Assembly (NCBI GenBank): GCA_036939975.1
Contig: JALLPB010000674.1
Coordinates: 1 to 13,845 of the forward strand
Length of the DNA: 13,845 bases
DNA from: Cyclostephanos tholiformis
Taxonomy: Eukaryota; Bacillariophyta; Thalassiosirophyceae; Thalassiosirales; Thalassiosiraceae
Reading direction: 5' to 3'
Under the pieces are notes generated by a model, which did not search any database, was not told the origin of the DNA, and saw nothing but the letters and a program-made list of their open reading frames with translations. The translations under genes were made by a program, and so were the position numbers. Shown here one piece after another: positions 7,901 through 13,845 of this stretch (position 1 is the first letter of the stretch; each line of letters begins with the position of its first letter).

Positions 7901-10900
7901 ACACGTGCCAAAGTGGAGGAGCTCATCTTTGAGGTGTCCTACAAGTTCCTCATCAACAAGAACTTTGACATTAATTCAAGTCAGTTCAAACTCATCTCAA
8001 TGCTCAACGCAGATTCTGACTATCAAGAATACATTCTACTTGTCAAAATTTATATGTCACTGTGCTCTATTAACAAGTCAGTGGAGGTAGACTATTACAA
8101 GATTAAGGTCAATGGATCTTTCAACATAATCATCCCATTTAACTTTAGCAAGGAGACAAGTGAGTACCTGGAAGTCATTACAAAGAATCACTCCTTCTCA
8201 GAAAACAATGGCATCATGATGTACGATGATATTCATGTATTTGATCTGAGGCCCCAGCAGCCTGAAATCAACCTCTACCGCATCCGCCTCGAACCGAGTA
8301 GTCCTGAGGTTCAGAGTATGGTGAAATATATTGAAATCACCAATGTGTTCCAAGCCCTTTCGACGGAAGAGCAGTATCTCATTTTCATCGCCGACAATGT
8401 CATTTTGATTGATGTTCTTGAGGGTGGAAACATGAGCATTCGGATCAACCAGGTCGATGCAAAAGTAGCAACGATATATTTCAACGAAGCAATATCCTTC
8501 ATCCCATGCTTCAAGTTTTCAGATGGTGAAGATGTTATTATTTTCACCTCTCCCAATATTCACAATTTAGTTGACAGTGGTGGGCAGTTTTGTCAAGATT
8601 ATTATGGAATGAAACACGAGCTGATTGAATGCATTATTTCTGAGGAATTATTCGTGGACCTCAACGATGATCCACAATTTCGCAAGGCTAAATTGTCGGA
8701 GCTATTAACCGAATCAAAAGTGGTGGTGTACTTCCCTGACTACATGCTGTTAGTTTCTAGTCGCCAGCAATTGATCAACCTATTGGATTACGCTATCAGA
8801 ATTCGCAATCTTGGCTTTTTTATTCTGGTTCTGTTTTTCTTGAAGCGGACGTCAATTTTACTTGAGTTCCAAGAGAAGAATGACAAAGTCGTGCAGATAA
8901 CAGGCCCGTGGAAAAATGCAATTTTGTACGTGTTAAATGTTTGCAAAGATGGTCATTATGATGCAATCTTTGAAAAACAATTTGTGAATATCAACCAACA
9001 CCAAAACCTCCCACTTCGTGAGTTTATCGAGGTACTATCAGATAATTTCACCCGTTACCAGCGTTATGTTGATGGAGAGTACCAAATAATACCAAGAGAG
9101 AAGCAAAAGCGATTCCTTGAACACATTATACGCGGGGACGAGTGCTTTCATTTCAGTGAAGTTGGAAGTGGAAAAACGAAAGTGATCCTACCTTTGCTTT
9201 GCCAAATATTTTTGTCGAATAATAAGGACGCCCACAAATACCTCGCTCGGGGCGGAAAGCAGAAGGATACTTTGGTCATACTTGTACCAGAGCACCTTCT
9301 TCCGGATGCTCGAACGCAAGTGCTCAGGCACTGCCTAAACCTCAACTTCCGTAAGGAATATCGAATACACGACGATATTTTGTCACTTCTTCACAAGAGT
9401 GTGCTGTTTGGCGATGAACAACGTAAACCGATGAAGCAGATATTTGTGGCAAGTTTCAACCAATTCAAAAAAGCTCTGACTTACGAAAAGATTTGCAACA
9501 AGATAAGGCCCCATCGTGAGCACATATTGATTATTGCTGACGAGGTTGATGACTTTCTCGATCGCGACAAGCTCGTATTCAACATCTGTTCCAATAAGGC
9601 TAATGCATTCGACCGCGATGTTTTAGAATATTTCCACGAGGTGAGCCATAGGGCATATCACGGTAGAAAATACCAGCCGGACTACTTTCTATCGTCGCCA
9701 AATCCCGAATACTGGAAAGAATTATACGCGAAATTTTTGGCGATTCACAAAGAAATCCAGGATGCAAGCAAGTCACTCAACAAAAGCTTTGGTGAGCATG
9801 ACCAATCTCATAACAATTTTATTTGCCGAATTATGTGGATATTCATCGAGCTCATGGCTGACTGATTTCGAACCTGTATTTACAGGAATTTTCAACGAAT
9901 CAACTCTGCGTCATTGCACAACGAGTATCTCACATGACATCGAGGGTTACAAAGCCCTCATAGCACGTCCCTATGAATCTGTAAATCGAGCGATGCCTGG
10001 ATCATACTACAGTGACGTAGAACGGACGATTTTTCTCACATTTGTTATCCTCTCGGAAGATATTTCTAAATTTAACGAACTTTTCCAGGGGTAAGATAAA
10101 TATTGTGTTGGTGTGTCGAGAAGAATGCTATGCTTTTCTTGTTCTTACTATCATTTCTTTGCATGCACCAACATTAACTAAATCTCCACACCAGTGAGCG
10201 CAAATTCATCACATTTGAGTATTGGAAGGAAAATTTAGCTGAGCTTGATTTTGACGAGCTCGTGTACGGTCACGACCGTCTGTCTGAGATAGCGGAGAAG
10301 CACCCGAGCATGCTGAATGGTCTCATTCGGTTCCTCTACATTATCATCTTAAAAAGGATGGAAGTGCGTGACAGATCCAAGTCTGTGAATTCCATTGACA
10401 TAATCTTCAACTTTGATTGTATCGGTTTTACTGGTACGCCCTTCTTGGACAACTATCCCACATCTGACTACATTCGTCACCGGCGCGAAGACCACATTCC
10501 TCCCTGTATTGACCGAAGCTTCTATGCCTATACAAGTGAAAAATTACAAAAAGAAGAATTCCAAGAGCGCTTCGCTCGCTTTCAGGGCCAAAACAGCCAT
10601 GTCCAGCTGGAATATGTGTCATCCGATTTCATGCATGAATCCCTTAAAGTTGGTGAAATGGATACCCTCGAAGCAATATTCAAAAAAGAAGAAGCGAAAT
10701 CCCCAATTGTTGCTGAAGGGTCCACGAAGACATCTCCTTTCAACGTGATTGTAGATCTATGCGGCATCTTCAAGCTGTCGAGCATATTTGATGTCCGCTC
10801 TTTGATACTCAAGCACTTCGGCCCCGATTGCTTCCACTACATTTATCACATCGATCAATCTGATGGCAGTGATAGGATGCTTTGTATAAAATCCAACAAT

Positions 10901-12833
10901 GATGTTACTTTTGATGAGGAGTTCTACAAATTTCTCTGCCGGTCTTATGGTACAACCCTGCGGGAGAAGGTAAGTTTCGAGATTATTATTCCTGATGTCA
11001 TAAAATCCTGTTTGACGAGACTTAGATGCAGTACGTATATTTTATTCGTAAAATATATCAGGTTTTCTTCTTCATCGACAACCGAAATTATATTGGGAAG
11101 GATGTTCCCTATCANTATTCGTAAAATATATCAGGTTTTCTTCTTCATCGACAACCGAAATTATATTGGGAAGGATGTTCCCTATCAGCTCGTCTATCAG
11201 AAGCACTACAAGTTACCGCTCTTTGTTAAGAGTGTCGTTATTGCTCACGATGTTGAAGACTTCAGCAAGATATGGCAGGCAATGGGACGCTCCCGAACTA
11301 TGAACGAGACAACCTTCAGCATTTACAAAAATAAAATCCCCCCCGAATTGCTGGACGAAAATTGTGGCCTCGGAGACATCAAGGAGCAGCCCCTGACCAA
11401 GGTCCTGTACACGCGAAATTGTGACTGCAAAATGGCGGGTAACCTTTCGTCGATATATCAGACCCTGATCGCACTATATAATCTGGATCAGGAATCCTTT
11501 TATTATTCAGGTCAGTCGGTTGAACGTTATCCTTTAGAACGCTCACATATATGTGTGCCCTTTCTCATTTTTCATTTCGTGTCTTCGTTTCCATATCTAG
11601 ATGAGATTGTGAACACTTTTATTGAAAAAATGGATAAGACCATCGTCGAAAAGGTGAGGCAGCTTGAGAACAAACTCACGGGTGTTTTGCTGGGTTCACC
11701 GGTCGCGTTGGGACCATTGGGGAAGATCCTTCGACACATTTTTCTAGACAAATTCAGGCGTTGCTCCATCAAATCTGTCGCCGAGAACAGCCTATCGACT
11801 CAAATGGTTGATACCCTGGTTAGGCAAATCGTACGGCAGAAATTCGAGCAGCGGCTACCATCCGGCGACATTTACGACAGCTACATCCGCTTCCTATCCG
11901 GCGAGCAGCAAAGACTGATGGAAATTTCGTATACCAAGCAGCAGCAAAAACAGAAACAGAAGCAGAAGGCCAAGAGTCAGGACAATGACACCATGGACGT
12001 GTTCGACAAACGGAACCAATTGCACCTTGTCAACAAGGCCCCCGATTACTTCAGCTCCACCGTCGATCACGTCGAGGATGCTACGAAGACAACGCTCTCC
12101 CTACCGCTGTCCATTCCCATATTTTCCATGCAATACACTGCGGGGGGAAAGACGAATGTCATTAATGTCTACCCCACGATTCAGTTCCTTTATTCTCACC
12201 ACGTCATGCCTCATTACATAAATGACGACGTGAGACGCTTGGCCTCTACCATTAGCGTTTCGGACAAGTATGAGAAGTTTTGCTCCAACTTCGTGGCCGN
12301 ACGTGAGACGCTTGGCCTCTACCATTAGCGTTTCGGACAAGTATGAGAAGTTTTGCTCCAACTTCGTGGCCGCGGTAATGACGGCTACTACGAAGGATAA
12401 AACGCGCGACGGAGCCGACCCGACGAAGTTTCACGCGGAAGTCAAATTCAGCGCCATCAGGCAAAATCCTCAATTTTCCCTAGTGGGTGTACAGCCGGGT
12501 GTGTACATCATCGGCATGAAGGATCAATTCAACGTCCACGACAGGGAAAGTCATCCGTTGAGTGGCATACTCCGATATGCGGTGGACGAGATCGGTTTCG
12601 TCCTATTCGACGGGACGAATTCCAAGAGTTTGAACGACTTCGGCCCGTATTTCATCGAGCAGTACATACTCCTGGAGGCGCTGTCCAAGCAGGAGGTGGC
12701 GCAGAATGTCATAACGTACTACTGCAGCCACAAGGAGAAGTTAGAGGAATGCCTTCGGCTGTATGACGAGAAACAGGGGAAGGGATTCATCTGTTGGCGT
12801 TTCTTGATGAACCAGTCTGCCAGATCCTCTTAG
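4251..12833 (+). CDS. Membrane-anchored Ulp1-like cysteine protease fused to SF2 / DUF3638-DUF3645-like ATPase (8 exons)
   Basis: Spliced model: 4251-5839, 5976-6598, 6721-7059, 7158-9791, 9886-10090, 10195-10969, 11032-11510, 11601-12833. After removing one 72-bp duplicate plus N at 11115 and again at 12300, the coding length is 7,731 nt (2,576 residues) with no internal stop. The frame fits at all seven junctions, which is strong internal support. Domains in order: a hydrophobic segment at ~9-40 (probable membrane anchor); an acidic low-complexity linker (~50-240, poly-Asp, Thr, Ser, Glu); a clan CE-like protease with His404, Asp420, Gln518, Cys524; a long all-domain middle region of unrecognised fold; an ATPase with GSGKT (1520-1524), DEVDD (1645-1649), TGTP (1876-1879) and QAMGRSR (2113-2119); a Lys/Gln-rich stretch; and an unrecognised C-terminal domain. 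The substrate is unknown. An earlier in-frame ATG at 4137 would add 38 residues. The exon structure is well supported; the activities are inferred. Confidence 0.82.
4260..4380 (+). other. N-terminal hydrophobic segment (probable membrane anchor) of the large protein
   Basis: Residues ~9-42 from the 4251 start are hydrophobic in two blocks (IPLTILFLSAI and IFVSVVLAYAIIKIA) followed by a basic Arg-Tyr-Trp-Pro-Phe-Arg-Arg stop. This reads as a signal-anchor or one to two short membrane helices. No plastid-type Phe motif is seen after it. Which membrane is unknown. Confidence 0.6.
4410..4427. repeat. (GAC)6 triplet run, exon 1 linker
   Basis: Six GAC units giving poly-Asp in the acidic linker of the large protein. 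Confidence 0.9.
4706..4726. repeat. (GAC)7 triplet run read as poly-Thr
   Basis: The same triplet as at 4410, but in the frame of this gene it is read as ACG, giving poly-Thr, so the repeat is not held in one codon phase. Confidence 0.9.
4847..4871. repeat. TCG/TCA triplet run read as poly-Ser
   Basis: Imperfect TCG run (one TCA) encoding about nine serines in the linker. Confidence 0.85.
4928..4957. repeat. (GGA)10 triplet run read as poly-Glu
   Basis: Ten perfect units, in frame as GAG, giving the longest acidic tract just before the conserved part of exon 1 starts (NAIERMVECSLSTYS). Confidence 0.9.
5355..6030 (+). other. Clan CE (Ulp1/C48-like) cysteine protease-like domain
   Basis: Seen: His codon at 5460 in AHFTSFQML, Asp codon at 5508 in LLYYDPLQP, Gln codon at 5802 and Cys codon at 5820 in STQLTGNTCYFQTYL. 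The order His-Asp-Gln-Cys is that of clan CE proteases. His to Asp is 16 residues and Gln to Cys is 6, compared with 17 and 6 in yeast Ulp1 (H514, D531, Q574, C580). Asp to Cys is 104 against 49, so an insertion is required. The usual Trp after His and Gly after Cys are absent (Phe and Tyr here). Intron 1 splits the helix after the Cys; splicing continues it as LFALLCRVGKP. Inference: an active or degenerate cysteine protease acting on a ubiquitin-like modifier or a polypeptide. Confidence 0.5.
5840..5975 (+). other. Intron 1 (136 bp, phase 2)
   Basis: Donor GTGAGT at 5840, acceptor AACAG ending at 5975. Splicing restores Leu and continues as FALLCRVGKP into the next open frame; without it a TGA at 5841 stops translation. 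Confidence 0.85.
6599..6720 (+). other. Intron 2 (122 bp, phase 1)
   Basis: Donor GTGAGT at 6599, acceptor AAAG ending at 6720. The joined product reads YRDYYFMPQFEVG. The nearby GCAG ending at 6734 does not keep the frame with this donor, so the 6720 acceptor was chosen. Confidence 0.75.
7060..7157 (+). other. Intron 3 (98 bp, phase 1)
   Basis: Donor GTGAGT at 7060, acceptor TCAG ending at 7157. The joined product reads LTQTVFYQTDLM. A second AG at 7167-7168 is out of phase. Confidence 0.82.
9792..9885 (+). other. Intron 4 (94 bp, phase 1)
   Basis: Donor GTGAGC at 9792, acceptor TTTACAG ending at 9885. The joined product reads LNKSFGIFNESTLRH. Confidence 0.88.
10091..10194 (+). other. Intron 5 (104 bp, phase 2)
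   Basis: Donor GTAAGA at 10091, acceptor CACCAG ending at 10194. The joined product reads NELFQGERKFITFEYW and opens the frame used from 10262 on. Confidence 0.88.
10970..11031 (+). other. Intron 6 (62 bp, phase 0; acceptor ambiguous)
   Basis: Strong donor GTAAGT at 10970 directly after a Lys codon. The acceptor GCAG ending at 11031 gives LREKYVYFIRKIYQVFFF. A second acceptor TCAG ending at 11061 gives a 92-bp intron, nearer the size of the other introns, and is also in frame (LREKVFFFIDN). The apparent read-through of this intron in an unbroken frame is an artefact of the duplication at 11043-11187. Confidence 0.7.
11043..11187 (+). repeat. 72-bp direct duplication around a single N (assembly join)
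   Basis: 11043-11114 and 11116-11187 are identical, with N at 11115 between them. It lies inside coding exon 7. Keeping both copies breaks the protein; removing one copy plus N restores RNYIGKDVPYQLVYQ in frame. Best read as two contig ends that overlap but were joined with a placeholder gap. Confidence 0.92.
11511..11600 (+). other. Intron 7 (90 bp, phase 1, no in-frame stop)
   Basis: Donor GTCAGT at 11511, a long pyrimidine tract, and acceptor TCTAG ending at 11600. The length is a multiple of three and the frame is open, so retention would add 30 residues without a frameshift. Spliced product: FYYSDEIVNTFIEKM. The pyrimidine tract and hydrophobic, Phe-rich translation favour an intron. 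Confidence 0.78.
12228..12372 (+). repeat. Second 72-bp direct duplication around a single N (assembly join)
   Basis: 12228-12299 and 12301-12372 are identical, with N at 12300. Keeping both copies creates a false stop at about 12328; removing one copy plus N lets the frame run on to the TAG at 12831-12833. Overlap length and gap size match those of the join at 11115. Confidence 0.92.
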
Positions 12834-12891
12834 TCCGAGGCTTGATTAATCTACCTTAAATGATAAAATTCACTCCTATTAGCCGATGAAC

Positions 12892-12897
12892 AATAAA
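12892..12897 (+). terminator. Possible polyadenylation signal of the large gene
   Basis: AATAAA 58 nt after the TAG at 12831-12833, in the position expected for a 3'UTR signal. Diatoms do not use this hexamer strictly, so it is only suggestive. Confidence 0.35.
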
Positions 12898-13349
12898 GAG
12901 AATCTCCCTGGGAGATGTCCCCAAAACTTCTCTATTGGTAGTATCGTTCCCCTCTAGAGATTGAAGTCGTGCGGCCGCTCCCGACCATAATAATATGCTG
13001 ATCGACCCGTCTGACCGGAAATAGTAAAATAGAGGTCAAAGGCGCACGGCCCCCCCCATTGAGGGTAAAAAAAAATAGAGAGTACTGTACGATACTTACT
13101 GTTGATTGGGGATGATTTCCTCCGTAGAAGCATACTGGATTCCTTCGTGGTATGGTGGTCAGTGGGATGGGCCGTTCCGATTTTTATTGTGAGAGCAATC
13201 AAAGCCAACGCAAATATCGTGTGTCAGTTTATAATTTTAAGAAGAAGACGAACGAACCTGCCGATATTATTGTTATTTATATCAGGAGTAGGGCAGGGGA
13301 AGCGACGGGTGGTGGGTGGATGGGGAGGGGGTGTTCGGCCGCCTCATCG

Positions 13350-13363
13350 CGATATATATATCG
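13350..13363 (+). promoter_or_regulatory. TATA-like 14-bp palindrome upstream of the ubiquitin-like gene
   Basis: CGATATATATATCG is perfectly self-complementary and ends 24 bp before the ATG at 13388; the leader between them is A-rich (AAACAACAAAAAATG). It may be a TATA element or simply a short AT dinucleotide run. Confidence 0.35.
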
Positions 13364-13387
13364 AATTAAATAAAGAAACAACAAAAA

Positions 13388-13792
13388 ATGCCGGGGCTAT
13401 TCCAATCCCTCCGTCGTCCACTGTCGACATCGTCGGACGAGAAGGAACGCGACCAAGACGAGGTCGACGACGTCGAGGCCGCCGACGGCGGGGGAGGAGG
13501 AGGAGGAGGAGGAGGAGGAGGCGGCGCCGACACCCCCCCGTCCACCGCCGCCATCGATCCGTCATCGACGACGGTCGTCGAGATCACGCCGCCGCCGCCG
13601 CCGCCGCCGCCGACGTCGTTTTCGCTCAGGATCAAATTGAACGACGGCGTGGTGTCGACTCGGGACATATTATTGTCGAACGTGATCCCGTCGATCACCA
13701 CCGTGGGCGAGCTCAAGGATATGATCCTCGCCGAGCGCGATCGTCGTCGTCATCGCCGCATCGACGACGACGACGACGTTAACGCCGCCTCA

Positions 13793-13845
<53 letters not shown>
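13388..13845 (+). CDS. Ubiquitin-like domain protein, 3' end beyond window (partial)
   Basis: Open frame from an ATG in good context (AAAAAATGCC) to the window edge without a stop, 152 codons. Residues 1-35 are charged (QSLRRPLSTSSDEKERD); then come a Gly tract, an eight-Pro tract, and residues ~77-117 reading SFSLRIKLNDGVVSTRD, then IPSITTVGELKDMILAERD. The strand-turn-strand followed by TVGELKDMI matches the first half of a ubiquitin fold (beta1-beta2, then the helix-start TV.ELK signature). It is followed by an Arg patch, five Asp and poly-Pro from the terminal C-run. Candidate relatives are membrane-associated ubiquitin-like proteins (TMUB/HERP or Dsc3-like), but the C-terminal half is outside the window. 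The overlapping frame from 13102 is a shadow with Arg runs. The frame across the C-run cannot be trusted. Confidence 0.6.
13493..13519. repeat. (GGA)9 triplet run read as poly-Gly
   Basis: Nine perfect GGA units, in frame as Gly codons, in the ubiquitin-like protein; the neighbouring GGG/GGC codons extend the Gly tract. Confidence 0.85.
13589..13612. repeat. (CCG)8 triplet run read as poly-Pro
   Basis: Eight perfect CCG units immediately before the ubiquitin-like fold, probably a flexible linker. Confidence 0.85.
13794..13845. repeat. C52 homopolymer at the window end
   Basis: Fifty-two consecutive C to the last base. The contig or window stops inside it. The true length is uncertain, and a sequencing or assembly artefact is likely. 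Confidence 0.9.

Larger units (their letters stand above)
9141..11330 (+). other. SF2 / DUF3638-DUF3645-like ATPase core
   Basis: Motif I EVGSGKTKVILPLL (GSGKT codons at 9164-9178), Ia-like LVILVPEHLLPDAR, motif II IIADEVDDFLDRDKL (Asp codon at 9539), motif III-like FTGTPFLD (Thr codon at 10430), a GKDVPYQ motif V-like segment near 11168-11190, and motif VI-like WQAMGRSR (Gln codon at 11276). The order and context parallel the P-loop giant proteins with DUF3638/DUF3645, where the equivalents are a GEGK(S/T) loop, DEsDE, SGTND and QACMRMR; SecA (DEVD, TGT, GRSGRQ) is a more distant alternative. The family assignment comes from remembered motif patterns, not from a search. Confidence 0.7.
12834..13387. 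other. Intergenic region between the large gene and the ubiquitin-like gene
   Basis: 554 bp with no convincing coding sequence. It contains an AATAAA at 12892-12897, a short dyad TCTCC-CTG-GGAGA at 12903-12915, a C8 run and an A9 run near 13050-13076, and a TATA-like palindrome near its right end. Open frames here begin with TTG/GTG and translate to hydrophobic or Arg-rich sequence without recognisable motifs. Confidence 0.6.

Noticed and set aside
8811..8880. Second transmembrane helix (GFFILVLFFL) in the middle of the large protein
   Set aside because: The hydrophobic core is only about ten residues long, and is followed by Lys-Arg; more likely a buried strand or helix.
10970..11115. Apparent continuous coding through intron 6 in the downstream frame
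   Set aside because: The frame only connects because of the duplicated 72 bp plus N. The first copy read in the true frame continues the conserved protein, and there is a strong GTAAGT donor.
11043..12372. Biological tandem duplication or CRISPR-like repeat
   Set aside because: Two unrelated sequences, each present exactly twice with an N between the copies, are an assembly signature rather than a repeat array.
4251..12833. Five or more separate genes instead of one
   Set aside because: All breaks coincide with GT...AG junctions that restore frame and sensible protein, and the two remaining breaks are assembly duplications. The total length is a whole number of codons.
12954..13208. 84-residue minus-strand open frame
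   Set aside because: No motif, unusual composition, no ATG-context or conservation argument; likely chance in the intergenic gap.
13102..13782. 226-residue open frame on the plus strand
   Set aside because: It begins at TTG, translates to hydrophobic then Arg-repeat sequence, and overlaps the ubiquitin-like frame, which has a good ATG context and a recognisable fold signature.

Overview
The window is a eukaryotic nuclear contig, most likely from a diatom or a close photosynthetic stramenopile. Three things point that way: short spliceosomal introns (about 60-136 bp) with GTGAGT/GTAAGT donors; GC-rich genes full of in-frame GAC/TCG/GGA triplet runs; and a first gene whose N-terminus looks like the diatom plastid-targeting presequence (hydrophobic signal followed by Ala-Asp-Gly-Phe-Gln-Pro, close to the ASAFAP consensus). 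Species cannot be named from the sequence alone.

Layout. (1) 81-1310 (+): single-exon protein, probably plastid-targeted, with a CCx3Cx2C cysteine cluster and a SAP-like C-terminal helix pair; function unknown. (2) 1470-3929 (-): clear TRM6, the non-catalytic subunit of the tRNA m1A58 methyltransferase, swollen by acidic and poly-Thr inserts. It converges on gene 1. (3) 3930-4250: divergent promoter with three copies of the octamer TCGCTAAA; an inverted copy lies upstream of gene 1. (4) 4251-12833 (+): one very large gene, which I resolve into eight exons and seven introns. Its ~2,576-residue product has an N-terminal membrane segment, an acidic low-complexity linker, a domain with the residue order and spacing of a clan CE (Ulp1-like) cysteine protease, a long central region, and a superfamily-2 / DUF3638-DUF3645-like ATPase with recognisable motifs I, II, III and VI. 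(5) 12834-13387: intergenic. (6) 13388-end (+): 5' part of a protein with a ubiquitin-like fold, running into a 52-nt poly-C at the window edge.

The large gene is the item of most interest: a protease-like head and an ATP-driven motor in one apparently membrane-anchored chain. Its middle (roughly 7,200-11,600) is visibly more AT-rich than its 5' part and its neighbours. It also contains two assembly joins (single N at 11115 and at 12300), each flanked by an identical 72-bp direct duplication. These look like unmerged contig overlaps, and they hide the true reading frame. After removing one copy plus the N at each join, the eight exons give an uninterrupted frame.

The genes are separate eukaryotic transcription units. 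Apart from the shared TRM6/large-gene promoter and a possible protease/ubiquitin-like theme at the right end, I see no evidence that they act together.
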